Of a DNA stretch of 64,000 nucleotides, positions 37,405-46,832 are shown piece after piece; positions within the stretch are counted from its first letter, which is position 1; the number at the start of each line of letters is the position of its first letter. The notes under the pieces were generated by a model. The model made no database searches, was not told where the DNA came from, and worked only from the letters and a program-made list of their open reading frames with translations. The position numbers were made by a program, and so were the translations under genes. This stretch comes from Xenorhabdus stockiae (GTDB taxonomy: Bacteria; Pseudomonadota; Gammaproteobacteria; Enterobacterales; Enterobacteriaceae). Location of the stretch: contig NZ_NJAJ01000016.1 of the NCBI RefSeq assembly GCF_002632825.1, forward strand, positions 48,041 through 112,040, read 5' to 3'.

Positions 37405-40400
37405 TTAGTTGGGAAGATAATAAGTAAGATATTTTGAGAGTAGCTCTTTTCCCATCGGGGTAAAATGCACCGAATGTCCTGCATTAGCCAATGCCAGGCT
37501 GGTATTTCTAGAGTCGTAAATTGGCATATTTTCGCTGACTTCCCAGCGTGTTAACTGCTGATAGACACGCTCAGAAAGCATCGGCAATAAGGGTAACAGC
37601 GCGTTGTCGTGCAAGTGAGGATCAGAAGTTAGTTTCGATACCCACTCATTATAAGGAAGTGATTGCAGCGGAGAACCGTGACATTCTTCCAGAAGATGAA
37701 AGAACTTATCAACACTAACGGATTGTTCTCTTTCCGGAGGAACAAGGTGGTAAACCTGCCCCAAATTCTTTATATCCGCAGCGATAGTTAAAAGCGCAGC
37801 ACTGACATAGTCAACAGGCACAAATTCTTTCCACTGTAGTGGTAATTTCGGGCAGGCTCCGATAGCTATACATCCCATTATCAGGCGTGCAACAAAGTCA
37901 TTAGGGTTACCGACACCACGAACACTATCCCCCATGATAAAACCAGGCCGATAGACAGATAATGGGATACCTAGTTCCCGTGCCTGCAACATCAGTTGTT
38001 CAACAACCCACTTGCTTTGTGCGTAGCCGATATCGTATTTAAGACCTTCAATATAAGGTATAAGGCTATCATTCTCGTAGACCCGGGGTCTCGCGTTCAA
38101 TAATCCCACCGGACCAAATACGGCTATCGTTGAAGCGTAATGCACCGCTTTAGCTTGACCTTGTGTGGCGAAACGAAGAATGTTCAGTGTACTCTCAATG
38201 TTAGAGGCTCGCTGGATGCGATAAGGATGAATATAGTTAACATTCGCTGCCAGATGAAAAACGACATCACAGGTATTAGCCAATTCATGGTGGAGTTTGT
38301 CACTTAACCCTAATTTTGATTGAGACAGGTCGCCCGCGATAGCTTTAATACGTCCTGCAAACGAGGGTTCCCATAATCCGTATTTGGAGAGCGTACTTTC
38401 AATACGTTGGTATGCCGTATCGTCGTCTTTTGCCCGAACGAGACAAATTACATTTTTTATATTCCCTTTTATCTTCTTGAAGGTGAGCAGTTCACGTAAG
38501 AAAAATGCCCCAAGAAAACCGGTCACACCCGTCAGAAAAATGGTGGGGCTGGCAAGCTCTGCCCAGTTTTGAGGTGCTTCAGGTAATGGTTTGATATCTG
38601 CAGGAAGTTGCCCATCGTATAGCCATTCTTTAACTTCATCATCCAGTATAGGAAGCGTGTTTCCTTGTGAAATAATTTTGGCAAGCTGTCGAAGGTTTGG
38701 TACTTCGTAAAGGGTCTGTACCATAAAATGCTGGTTGAATTGGCGAGCAAGTTCAATCACAAGGCGCGCAGCTTGCAAGGAACTTCCTCCTATCTGAAAG
38801 AAATTATCATCAAGGGAGATTTCGCTATGATTTAGGATCTTGCTCCAGATACGAAATACTGCATACTCGGTATCATTAAAACCTGCCGGACGCTCTTCTG
38901 ATGGTGCTGGTTTTTCCAGCAAAGCCATTAACTTACGATGGTCTGCTTTTCCGTGCGGTGTCGTCGGAATATCTTCGATGACGAAAATACGAGGCAGCAT
39001 ATATGCAGGAAGATACTCCTCCAGTTCGTGTATAATCCGTTCTTTATCGAACGTTTCCGGTGAAAGCGGCACAACAAAAGCGGCAAGAAAATCGTCTTCA
39101 CCTTCGTGGTCTTCATGTTTCACTGCACAAACTTTGGTCAAGCGGACTTCTTTACTTTCCAGAAGACGAACTTCTATTTCTTCCAGCTCGATACGATGAC
39201 CACGTAATTTGACTTGACTGTCCATACGACCAGAGTACATAAAGACACCATCGTCACGCTGCCAGCTGAGATCGCCTGTCTTATAAAGCCGTATTGGTTG
39301 GGGGTATCCGGGAATAGCAACATGCACGAAGCGGTCAGCATTCAGCTCACTGCGGTTCCAGTAACCTCGTGAAAGACCCTCACCACCGAGATAGAGTTGT
39401 CCCAAATTGCCGGGTGCCAGAGGTTTCATATTATCGTCTAAAACAAATGCACAGGTATGGTTTATGGGGCTTCCGATAGGAACGCTACCATCCACTAGAT
39501 CTTCCAGCTTGATATCGTGTGAAAGCGCAAATATGGTACTTTCAGTTGGGCCATATCCATTAATAATATGCTGGGGTGGTGCGCCTGCTTCCAAAACCAG
39601 TTTCACCGTATGAGCATTGAGCGCTTCAGCCCCTATTACAAGATAGCGAATTTCACGGAATGCCTGAGGGTATGTTTTTGCTATCAGATTAAAAAGTGTT
39701 GCCGCAACGAAAACAATAGAAATTTCTTGGTTCGTCAGTTCAGACTGAAAATATTCTATGTCCAGCACATCTTTTTTGGGTGGAATGAAAGCTGTTGCAC
39801 CGTTGAGCAGTGTTCCCCAGACTTCAAACAATGATATATCGAATGTTGAGTTGCAGGTACAGGCAATGCGGTCTTTCGGAGTGATATTTATATATCCCGC
39901 ATCGACAATCACTCGCATGATGCCTTTACTCTCAACCTGTACCCCTTTGGGTTTACCGGTTGTACCAGAGGTAAAAAGTACATGAGTTCGATGAGTTGGG
40001 GCCAGACAAGCAATATCGGTATCAGCTAGCTCCTCTCCTGCTGCAAGCAAATCAGAAAATGAAACGAATGTCGTTTTTAACTGGGAAAATTTCTCTGGAG
40101 AATCGGTAATCGTCCACTTCACAGCCAGATCTTCCAGCATATCGTTTAAGCGTGCCGGAGGTACATTGGGATCAAGAGGTACACAGCTTCCACCAGCCAT
40201 CAGAATAGCAATCTGGCTCGTAATTTGTTCTATGCCAGGAGGCAACAAGATGGCAACAGGCACTTCATGGGTTATTCCGAGAGATCTCAGGGAGCCTGCG
40301 ATTGTCGCTGAATGCAACTTAAGAGTTCGATAACTGAGCTCTTTTTCAGGTGTGAAAATAGCGATTTTTTCCGGATAATTCTGGACCTGTTTTAGGAAAT

Positions 40401-40410
40401 GAGACAACAT
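37405..40410 (-). CDS. NRPS-like A-T-reductase protein
   Basis: 1001 residues. Adenylation: VLFTSGTTGKPKG (about 143), GYGPTESTIF, YKTGDL, VKLRGHRIELEEIE and lysine in TPHGKADHR. Carrier serine in QIGGSSLQAAR (about 541). Thioester reductase: FLTGVTGFLGAFFLREL (about 627), GDLSQSKLGL, and YAQSKW with Tyr and Lys (about 797). The hand-read pocket code DIFFVGGIFK is nearest to valine/isoleucine codes. The single module would load one amino acid and release it as an aldehyde or alcohol with NAD(P)H. There is no condensation domain. This is the architecture of Lys2-like and carboxylic acid reductase enzymes. Intracellular; monocistronic. Confidence 0.9.
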   Translation of the reverse strand: MLSHFLKQVQNYPEKIAIFTPEKELSYRTLKLHSATIAGSLRSLGITHEVPVAILLPPGIEQITSQIAILMAGGSCVPLDPNVPPARLNDMLEDLAVKWTITDSPEKFSQLKTTFVSFSDLLAAGEELADTDIACLAPTHRTHVLFTSGTTGKPKGVQVESKGIMRVIVDAGYINITPKDRIACTCNSTFDISLFEVWGTLLNGATAFIPPKKDVLDIEYFQSELTNQEISIVFVAATLFNLIAKTYPQAFREIRYLVIGAEALNAHTVKLVLEAGAPPQHIINGYGPTESTIFALSHDIKLEDLVDGSVPIGSPINHTCAFVLDDNMKPLAPGNLGQLYLGGEGLSRGYWNRSELNADRFVHVAIPGYPQPIRLYKTGDLSWQRDDGVFMYSGRMDSQVKLRGHRIELEEIEVRLLESKEVRLTKVCAVKHEDHEGEDDFLAAFVVPLSPETFDKERIIHELEEYLPAYMLPRIFVIEDIPTTPHGKADHRKLMALLEKPAPSEERPAGFNDTEYAVFRIWSKILNHSEISLDDNFFQIGGSSLQAARLVIELARQFNQHFMVQTLYEVPNLRQLAKIISQGNTLPILDDEVKEWLYDGQLPADIKPLPEAPQNWAELASPTIFLTGVTGFLGAFFLRELLTFKKIKGNIKNVICLVRAKDDDTAYQRIESTLSKYGLWEPSFAGRIKAIAGDLSQSKLGLSDKLHHELANTCDVVFHLAANVNYIHPYRIQRASNIESTLNILRFATQGQAKAVHYASTIAVFGPVGLLNARPRVYENDSLIPYIEGLKYDIGYAQSKWVVEQLMLQARELGIPLSVYRPGFIMGDSVRGVGNPNDFVARLIMGCIAIGACPKLPLQWKEFVPVDYVSAALLTIAADIKNLGQVYHLVPPEREQSVSVDKFFHLLEECHGSPLQSLPYNEWVSKLTSDPHLHDNALLPLLPMLSERVYQQLTRWEVSENMPIYDSRNTSLALANAGHSVHFTPMGKELLSKYLTYYLPN

Positions 40411-40688
40411 GCAACCCCCTACAAGGCAATGGGATAATTTTATTAATTAATTCGATAACATGTTAAAACTATCACTTAATGTGATTATTTCAATCATGAA
40501 CGTTGTCTCTTTCGAATACAAGCACCTCTACGATGCTTTATGCTTTTCATCCTTTTTTTGCGACGCATTTCAAAAAATTCTATTTTTTCTAATTAAAAAA
40601 TTAATTGAGAAAAATTTATGAATAATTCTCTTTTTAAGGGATAATTTAACCCGTAATCACAAATATCAAATACTATACGAGGTTGATT

Positions 40689-41480
40689 ATGTCTGTTCCC
40701 GCATTTGGATTAGGTACTTTTCGTCTGAAAGATGATGTTGTTATTGCATCAGTAAAAAATGCTATTGAATTGGGGTATCGGACGATTGATACCGCACAGA
40801 TTTATGAGAATGAAGCAGAAGTGGGTCAGGCTATTAAAGAAAGTGGCGTAGCCCGTGAGGATATCTATATCACGGATAATATGGGCGCAGAGAAAGTGAT
40901 ACCGAGCCTCAAAGAAAGTCTTGCTAAATTAGGCACGGATTATGTTGACCTGACATTAATTCATTGGCCGTCGCCAAATAATGCCGTTAGTCTTGAAGAA
41001 ACAATGAATGCGTTACTGGAAGCAAAAAAAATGGGTCTGACACGCGAAATCGGCGTATCAAACTTTACCGTTGCTCTGATGCAACAGGCTATTGATGCGG
41101 TAGGTGCCGAAAATATCGCAACTAACCAAATTGAAGTTTCCCCCTATTTGCAAAACCGTTATGTAACAGACTGGGCGAAAGAGCACGGGATCCATATCAC
41201 TTCTTATATGACCCTTGCGTATGGCAAAGTGCTTCAGGATGAGGTTATCGGACGTATCGCAGCAAAACATCAGGCGAGCCCCGTTCAGGTGAGTTTGGCA
41301 TGGGCAATGGAATTAGGTTATAGCGTGATCCCATCTTCAACTAAACGTGAAAATTTAAAAAATAACCTGAAAGCGACGGCTCTAAAACTTGATGCAGAAG
41401 ATATGGCTGCTATAGCTACCCTTGAGCGTAATGAGCGTATAGCTGATCCGGAAGGTTTAGCCCCTCAGTGGAATAACTGA
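40689..41480 (+). CDS. dkgB: DkgB homologue with deleted catalytic-lysine segment
   Basis: 264 residues from the ATG at 40689 (GAGG 6 nt upstream). Collinear with E. coli DkgB, a 2,5-diketo-D-gluconate/methylglyoxal reductase: [16 protein letters not shown] start, [18 protein letters not shown] with Asp and Tyr, [14 protein letters not shown] with His, and [17 protein letters not shown] for NADPH. At the place where E. coli has YITTKIWIENLSKDKLIPS this protein has [14 protein letters not shown]. Five residues and the catalytic lysine of TTK are gone. Either activity is lost or the enzyme is altered. The frame is intact throughout. Confidence 0.88.
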   Translation: MSVPAFGLGTFRLKDDVVIASVKNAIELGYRTIDTAQIYENEAEVGQAIKESGVAREDIYITDNMGAEKVIPSLKESLAKLGTDYVDLTLIHWPSPNNAVSLEETMNALLEAKKMGLTREIGVSNFTVALMQQAIDAVGAENIATNQIEVSPYLQNRYVTDWAKEHGIHITSYMTLAYGKVLQDEVIGRIAAKHQASPVQVSLAWAMELGYSVIPSSTKRENLKNNLKATALKLDAEDMAAIATLERNERIADPEGLAPQWNN

Positions 41481-41506
41481 TTATCCCTGTATCTGTGCTA
41501 TATATT

Positions 41507-41526
41507 ACAGCCCAATAATGGGCTGT
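41507..41526. terminator. Bidirectional terminator between dkgB and the export operon
   Basis: A 7-bp perfect stem ACAGCCC/GGGCTGT with a 6-nt loop and T-rich flanks (TTTAT on the plus side). It lies between converging stop codons. Confidence 0.7.
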
Positions 41527-41546
41527 TTATACTTGAGCTTTATTTC

Positions 41547-42827
41547 TCAGGGTGATAATGCAATAAATCCTTTTTCCAGCCCATGAATTTCTAACCCTTC
41601 TGGCATAGCTTCACCGACCGTTATCTGGCGGGAAGTTGCCTGACTTTTTAAATCCGGGCGCCAGCTTACGCTCAAATTCCCATCATTGTCACGTGACAAC
41701 GCTTTTTCGGGTATCACAACTCCCTGCTCATTGTGATAAATAACGATACTGACTTTAGCGCTCATACCGGGCCTGATGAGATAATTCGTGTTTATGGGTG
41801 ATGTCACTTTGATCGCAACATCATAATAAACGGCTGTTCCGGGCTGATCGTTGCTTGTACTTTGCATAGCGATAGTTTCAATTTTTCCATCCATAGAATA
41901 GCCAGAAAACCCTTCGCCGCTGATTTTGGCTGGTAACCCTTCCTTTAATTTGACGAGGTCCGCTTCTTCAACCTGCGCCAATACCTGAAACTGGGTTGTA
42001 TCCATAATTTCCAGCAAAGGCATTCCTTCTGTGACCCGCACACCTGTCTGAATTGCGAATGATTTGCCCTTTTCTCCCTGCTGTGCCTTGAGGATGACAC
42101 CAGAAAATGGCGCTTTTATTTCCTTATTCGCGTATTGTTCCTGTAACGCCTGATAACGGCTTGTGGCATTTTTAAGTCCCATTTCTGCCACTTGTACATG
42201 ACTGGCACTGCCTTTTTGTCGGGTAGATGTAAGATCATCCTTCGCTGAAGCAAGTTCCGTCAGTTGCCGACGAAGTTGTTGTTCAAGGTTTTCAACTTCC
42301 ATTCTCGGGACAATTCCCCGTGAAAAAAGCGCCTGTGTTTTTGCCAGATTATTTTTAAGCTCCATTACCATGTGGTTCGCGTTTTCGACGTTCCTTCTGG
42401 CCCGAATGACTTCCTGACTGTTTTCCCAGTCCCGTAATTCTTCAACCGCAGAGGAGGCTTTAATCATTTCCACCTGAGCCTGTCGAATTTCTATTTCAAT
42501 TTTCCGGGTATCAAGCGTGATTAAAGTCTGGTTTGGGGAAACTTGCTGTCCTTCTTTAACCAGAACCTGTTGGATAATCCCCTCAAATGGCGCTGGGATA
42601 GTTTCAAGGCGTCCGGACTGGAGTTTACCTACCAAGTCCAATCGTTTTTCTATCGGAGAGGGATTTATAGCGATCCACTGTACAGCGTCTTGAGCGGGAG
42701 AGTTTTCTGAGGACAACTCCCCTGAAGTGAATAAAGCCCAAAAACAGACGATAGCCGCCAGCACACCCGTGATGACCCACCGATAACGCCTAAGCATGGA
42801 GTAGTTAAAAACTGAGTGTTTATTCAT
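41547..42827 (-). CDS. HlyD/MacA-type periplasmic adaptor
   Basis: 426 residues. An N-terminal membrane anchor (about 16-34) is followed by a lipoyl-like part with IPAPFEGIIQQVLVKEGQQV, a long alpha-hairpin coiled coil (about 115-215), and beta-barrel domains. This is the membrane-fusion component of a tripartite pump. Its ATG overlaps the TolC-family stop by 8 nt. It is the last gene of a four-gene unit with ATPase, permease and outer-membrane factor. The set resembles MacAB-TolC but with separate ATPase and permease, which often export peptides or lipopeptides. Confidence 0.9.
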   Translation of the reverse strand: MNKHSVFNYSMLRRYRWVITGVLAAIVCFWALFTSGELSSENSPAQDAVQWIAINPSPIEKRLDLVGKLQSGRLETIPAPFEGIIQQVLVKEGQQVSPNQTLITLDTRKIEIEIRQAQVEMIKASSAVEELRDWENSQEVIRARRNVENANHMVMELKNNLAKTQALFSRGIVPRMEVENLEQQLRRQLTELASAKDDLTSTRQKGSASHVQVAEMGLKNATSRYQALQEQYANKEIKAPFSGVILKAQQGEKGKSFAIQTGVRVTEGMPLLEIMDTTQFQVLAQVEEADLVKLKEGLPAKISGEGFSGYSMDGKIETIAMQSTSNDQPGTAVYYDVAIKVTSPINTNYLIRPGMSAKVSIVIYHNEQGVVIPEKALSRDNDGNLSVSWRPDLKSQATSRQITVGEAMPEGLEIHGLEKGFIALSP

Positions 42828-44256
42828 TAATCGTTATCTCCCAGCTTTCCAGTGTTGTGCCCAGAGTTTGATCCAGTTCAGCCTGAGCATTGAGGTACTG
42901 GATAAGCGTATTCAGGCGGGCATTTTCCGCATTTCTCAGGTCGGTTTCAAAACTCAGTACCTGAAAGTTGCTGGATCGCCCCGCCTGTAACTTTTCCTTT
43001 TCGATTTCAAGTTTTTGTTGCGAAAGTGAACTGGCCTTTATGGCCAACTGATATTCCTGCCAGCGTGATTCAGTATCACGGATGGCATTCGTTACTCTCT
43101 GCTCCAGATTGATTCTGGCCTCTTCCAGATGTAATGCCTGCTTCTGAACATCAACTCTGGCCTGAATTTCCGCTTGTTGTTTTGTCATATCCCCGATTGG
43201 GATATCCAGTTGGATACCGACATAATTTTCCCAGTTTCGGTTGTCAGCAGAAGAAGAAGAACGATACTGGGAGGTTCTGCCAACCAGTGATAAATCCCAG
43301 AGTTTGTTATCTCTGGCCTGCAATAACTGAATATCGGCGGTTTTTGCAGAAAGTAGCTGAGTAAGATAACCCGGTTGTTGAGCTTGTGCCTTTTTAATTG
43401 ATTGTTCAACATCCAGCCTGACATAAGTCCCTTTCAGAGTATCTGTTGCATGAATAGGCGTTTTGAGGCTCAGAGCCAGTAGCTTCAGGAGTGTCAGTTT
43501 TGCCGCATGAACATTATTTTCAGCCTCTTTTGCTGAGAGTTCTTGCATCGCCAAATCGGCCTGTGTCTGTATGATATCTGTCTGAGCCATTCGGCCTGCA
43601 TCAATCAATTCCTTATTCGTCTCTACCAGTTTCTGCATACGTTTAAGGGAAGCGGCAGACAACGCCTGTTGCTCCTGCGCCCGGAGTAACGCGTGATAGG
43701 CCAGAATAATTTGTGTGATGGACTCGGAAATTGTCGATTTTAAATTCAGACGGTTAGTTTGTTCCCGGAATTTTGCCAGTAAAACCGGAGCATTATTCAC
43801 ATCTGTTCCGGCTCCTCGTAAAAGAGGCTGTATCATAGTAATACTTGCGCCATCATTGTGAAGGCTGCTTATTCCTGACTTATTGTGCTCACGCGCCCAT
43901 GACAGAGTGAAACGTGTCCCCAGAGGGGTGAGTAATGTGGCGTTAGAAGACAAGCTGGTTTTGTTGAAATTCTCTGCCTGATTTTTGCCCGTAATATAAC
44001 GCCCGCTCAGTTGCAATTTCGGCGTAAACCGGTCTTCTGCTACCCGTAAATCAAACTTTTGAGCGATACGATCCAGATAAACACTGCGAATGGCATAGTT
44101 ATTCCGTAAACCCAGCGATATTGCATCACTCAGCGACAGGCCGATGACTTCTCCTGTATTTTTACGATCCAGACTGTGATCAGATTCAGAAACTCCGGCT
44201 TGAGAAAAACAGAGACACAGAGTCAGAACACCATAAATGAAATAATTTTTAATCAT
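42820..44256 (-). CDS. TolC-family outer-membrane efflux protein
   Basis: About 478 residues from the ATG at 44256. Signal peptide MIKNYFIYGVLTLCLCFSQA. Two outer-membrane-factor repeats are seen, each a long helical hairpin: around LSLSDAISLGLRNNYAIRSV and around EARINLEQRVTNAI. It should form a trimeric channel-tunnel for the adaptor encoded next. It overlaps both neighbours by 8 nt. A dedicated outer-membrane factor implies the pump does not rely on the general TolC. Confidence 0.9.
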   Translation of the reverse strand: MIKNYFIYGVLTLCLCFSQAGVSESDHSLDRKNTGEVIGLSLSDAISLGLRNNYAIRSVYLDRIAQKFDLRVAEDRFTPKLQLSGRYITGKNQAENFNKTSLSSNATLLTPLGTRFTLSWAREHNKSGISSLHNDGASITMIQPLLRGAGTDVNNAPVLLAKFREQTNRLNLKSTISESITQIILAYHALLRAQEQQALSAASLKRMQKLVETNKELIDAGRMAQTDIIQTQADLAMQELSAKEAENNVHAAKLTLLKLLALSLKTPIHATDTLKGTYVRLDVEQSIKKAQAQQPGYLTQLLSAKTADIQLLQARDNKLWDLSLVGRTSQYRSSSSADNRNWENYVGIQLDIPIGDMTKQQAEIQARVDVQKQALHLEEARINLEQRVTNAIRDTESRWQEYQLAIKASSLSQQKLEIEKEKLQAGRSSNFQVLSFETDLRNAENARLNTLIQYLNAQAELDQTLGTTLESWEITINE

Positions 44257-45457
44257 CACGTAATGCCTGTACAGGTTCCATTTGTGAGGCTTTATGAGCG
44301 GGATAAAAGCCGGAGATAAGCCCCGCTATAACGGCACTTCCTATTCCTAAAGGGATGGATAGCGGAGCCAGAGAAAATGACCAACCAGAGTAAAGGACAA
44401 AAAGGAAGGCAACGATAATCCCCACTAAAGTACCAAGTATTGCGCCGGTAAAAGTCAATACAGCCGCTTCATACAAAAACAGGCGTCGGATATCCTGTGC
44501 TCTTGCCCCCAAAGCCATACGCAACCCTATTTCTTTTCGCCGGGCAGAAACATTCATCAACATCACATTAGAGATCGCAATTCCGCCCGTTAGCAGTGAG
44601 ATACCAGCCAACCCGATCAACATAAAAGTAAAGGTTTTACCCTGCTCCGTCTGCCCTTGTAACAATTGTTGAGCAACGCGAACGTTAATTTCAACCTCGG
44701 GAAACTTATTCTTAAAAAACGCAGACAAATTTTCTGCATCCGCTTCTGTTGTCGAAGTTGTGGCTGAACGGGTAATCAGGCCATTCAGCTGAGCATGTTG
44801 TGATATTTTACGCATGGTTTCGAGAGGAACCACGACAACGGAATCCAGAGAAAAAGGAAAAATAGGGTTTTGCCCTTTTGTTTCAAAAATACCAATCACG
44901 GTATATAGATAATTACCAAGCTGAATCTGCTTGCCAAGTATTTGGGACGTGTCATCTCCCACAAGAGAAACGGCGACATCATTACCCATAACCAGATAAG
45001 GAGAGTGACGATCATAATCGGAGATAAATCGCCCATGCCGCAATTGTAATAACATAACTTCCTCAAGTGCGGCCGTGGAGCCTATCAGGGTAAAGTGTTC
45101 GGTTTTACCGTTATAACGCACAGGAGAAGAATAATAGATCCAGGGTGCTGCGGAAGATAAACTCGGAATAGCCGTTTTCAGCGCGTCTATTTTAATGTCT
45201 TCACTATCAATGCCATGATTGTAAGAATAGAAATTAGTTGTGATCACATTAATATCCAACCCGCTGAACATCTTCAGCGCTGCAAGGGTCGCGTTATGCC
45301 CTGTATTCAGAAAGGCCACGACAGATGCACAACCAATCGCAATTCCAGACAAAGCAAGCAGAGAGCTTTTTCCCGTAGCCATTAAATTACGCCAGGCTTC
45401 CCGCCACATCATAAATACTGACATGCCATAATGACTAGGCTGACTTTTATCATGCAT
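44249..45457 (-). CDS. MacB/FtsX-type ABC permease
   Basis: 402 residues from the ATG at 45457, chosen because it overlaps the ATPase stop by 8 nt; a longer frame to 45493 is possible. One helix near the N-terminus (SSLLALSGIAIGCASVVAFL), a large periplasmic domain of the MacB_PCD type, and three C-terminal helices beginning LIGLAGISLLTGGIAISNVM with the FtsX motif RRKEIGLRMALGA. It forms the transmembrane part of a mechanotransmission ABC transporter with the upstream ATPase. Confidence 0.92.
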   Translation of the reverse strand: MHDKSQPSHYGMSVFMMWREAWRNLMATGKSSLLALSGIAIGCASVVAFLNTGHNATLAALKMFSGLDINVITTNFYSYNHGIDSEDIKIDALKTAIPSLSSAAPWIYYSSPVRYNGKTEHFTLIGSTAALEEVMLLQLRHGRFISDYDRHSPYLVMGNDVAVSLVGDDTSQILGKQIQLGNYLYTVIGIFETKGQNPIFPFSLDSVVVVPLETMRKISQHAQLNGLITRSATTSTTEADAENLSAFFKNKFPEVEINVRVAQQLLQGQTEQGKTFTFMLIGLAGISLLTGGIAISNVMLMNVSARRKEIGLRMALGARAQDIRRLFLYEAAVLTFTGAILGTLVGIIVAFLFVLYSGWSFSLAPLSIPLGIGSAVIAGLISGFYPAHKASQMEPVQALRDD

Positions 45458-46190
45458 GCATTGTCGTTCCTCTGATCTCATGCAACTGACCATCGCTCAT
45501 ACGTAATTCGCGCTGCATATGGTTCGCTACCATCGCATCATGGGTTATTACAACCAGAGTCATCGCATTGTCGGTGTGAAGAGTGGAAAGTAACGATAAA
45601 ATTTCTTCTGCTGTTTTCGGGTCCAAATTACCGGTAGGTTCATCAGCCAGCAGCAATGAAGGCTCTCCGACCAATGCTCTGGCAAGCGCGACACGCTGCC
45701 GTTGCCCGCCAGATAAGTCTGCCGGGTAATGACTTTCTCTGTGTGAAAGCCCAACCAAACCCAATTTTTCTCTGGCAATTTTATGAGCCTGTGAAGCTGA
45801 AATGCCCCGATAAAGCAGTGGTAACGCGACATTTTCTGTCGCTGTCATTCCGGCTAATAAATGAAAACTCTGAAATACAAAACCGATTTCTTTATTTCGC
45901 ATTCTGGCACGCAGATCAGCATCTGCTACTGACATATCAACGCCACAAAGAAAATACTCTCCGGAAGTGGGTTTATCCAGCAAACCGAGAATATTCAGTA
46001 AAGTGCTTTTACCCGAACCTGACGTACCGACAATAGCGCAACTCTGACCGGCATAAATCTGTGCGGTAATATCTTTCAGAATAGAGACCTGCCCTTCTTC
46101 CCCGTGTTGATAAACACGAGTGAGTTTTTGCATATTAATAACAGGTGATATCGGTTCTGGGGGATGAATAAAATTTATTACGGTATCCAT
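45450..46190 (-). CDS. MacB/LolD-type ABC ATPase
   Basis: About 246 residues from the ATG at 46190. Walker A VGTSGSGKSTLLN, signature LSGGQRQRVALARALVG, Walker B LLADEPTGNLD, H-loop VITHD. It belongs to the LolD/MacB/FtsE group, which drive FtsX-type permeases. It is the first gene of the operon ATPase-permease-TolC-HlyD. It is divergent from the first of four small secreted-protein genes with about 356 nt between, so shared control is possible. Confidence 0.92.
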   Translation of the reverse strand: MDTVINFIHPPEPISPVINMQKLTRVYQHGEEGQVSILKDITAQIYAGQSCAIVGTSGSGKSTLLNILGLLDKPTSGEYFLCGVDMSVADADLRARMRNKEIGFVFQSFHLLAGMTATENVALPLLYRGISASQAHKIAREKLGLVGLSHRESHYPADLSGGQRQRVALARALVGEPSLLLADEPTGNLDPKTAEEILSLLSTLHTDNAMTLVVITHDAMVANHMQRELRMSDGQLHEIRGTTMHA

Positions 46191-46388
46191 TATTTTTATA
46201 ATACCCCTCACATCTTAATATCTAAATTAATATTTCTTAGTCTAGCCATTAATATGTTAAGGAAGTAATAGGAAAATAACAACACAAAACAAGCTGAATA
46301 AATATCAGTCAATGTATCTGGTTGAGTATATAGATGATTTAATTACCCATCGTTAGTAATAGCGTTATAATCATGCATTATAAATCAT

Positions 46389-46407
46389 GATAATGAGAAT
46401 TAGTTTT
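46389..46407 (+). promoter_or_regulatory. Possible Fur box
   Basis: The 19 bases beginning GATAATGAGAATTAG match the Fur consensus at 14 of 19 positions by eye. It lies between the divergent export operon and the first small secreted-protein gene. AT-rich context makes chance matches likely. Confidence 0.3.
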
Positions 46408-46432
46408 ATAATGAAGAAAGAAAGGTATAGGC

Positions 46433-46492
46433 AATGTATAAATTTTAAAATTGCTACTCTATCTAATGATGATTTAGATTTATCGTGCATTA
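46433..46492 (+). repeat. Leader repeat copy 1 (diverged)
   Basis: Upstream of the first small secreted-protein gene. It shares with the other copies the block TGTATAAATTTT, then ACTCT, ATGATGATTTAGATTTA and TCG-GCATTAT. It ends 54 nt before the start codon. Confidence 0.65.
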
Positions 46493-46546
46493 TCAATTTT
46501 AATTTAATCGACGACTTAAATTTAATATTATTATAGGAGTAATTTT

Positions 46547-46816
46547 ATGATTAAGAAGTTGTTAGTAACAGCGACACTGATAACAGGTTTTTTATTAAGT
46601 GGTAATGCGATGGCATTAAATAAATGTCAGGTTGATAATGTACCAAAGCATATTGAAGGAAATCTTTATCAGATGTTTGTCGTTAATCCTACAGATAACT
46701 TTGCAAATACCTTTGAGAGATTTGGAATTAAATGGTATTTTAAAGGTAAAATTGGACAGTGTGAATATCATACAGGAAGATCGGCTTATCAAGCTTATTA
46801 TCAAGGAAGAAAATAG
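46547..46816 (+). CDS. Small secreted two-cysteine protein, copy 1
   Basis: 89 residues. Signal peptide MIKKLLVTATLITGFLLSG ending in AMA. The mature part of about 65 residues has one cysteine near its start (NKCQVDN), the block IKWYFKGKIGQCEYH with the second cysteine, and a C-terminal AYYQGRK. The same arrangement occurs in the next three genes: Cys, then W-[YH]-[FYL]-[KQ]-G, Cys, then Y-x-G. A disulfide between the two cysteines is expected. The ribosome site TAGGAG is good. Function unknown; toxin, inhibitor or surface peptide are possible. Confidence 0.75.
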   Translation: MIKKLLVTATLITGFLLSGNAMALNKCQVDNVPKHIEGNLYQMFVVNPTDNFANTFERFGIKWYFKGKIGQCEYHTGRSAYQAYYQGRK

Positions 46817-46832
46817 GTGAGTTACCAAAAGG

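Noticed and set aside
41547..46190. RiPP (darobactin-like) export operon
   Set aside because: The transporter set is similar, but no radical SAM or other modifying enzyme and no short leader-core precursor are nearby; the adjacent small proteins have ordinary Sec signals.
46632..46820. 62-codon frame inside the first secreted-protein gene
   Set aside because: Same strand, different frame, no signal peptide or ribosome site; it is a shadow of copy 1.
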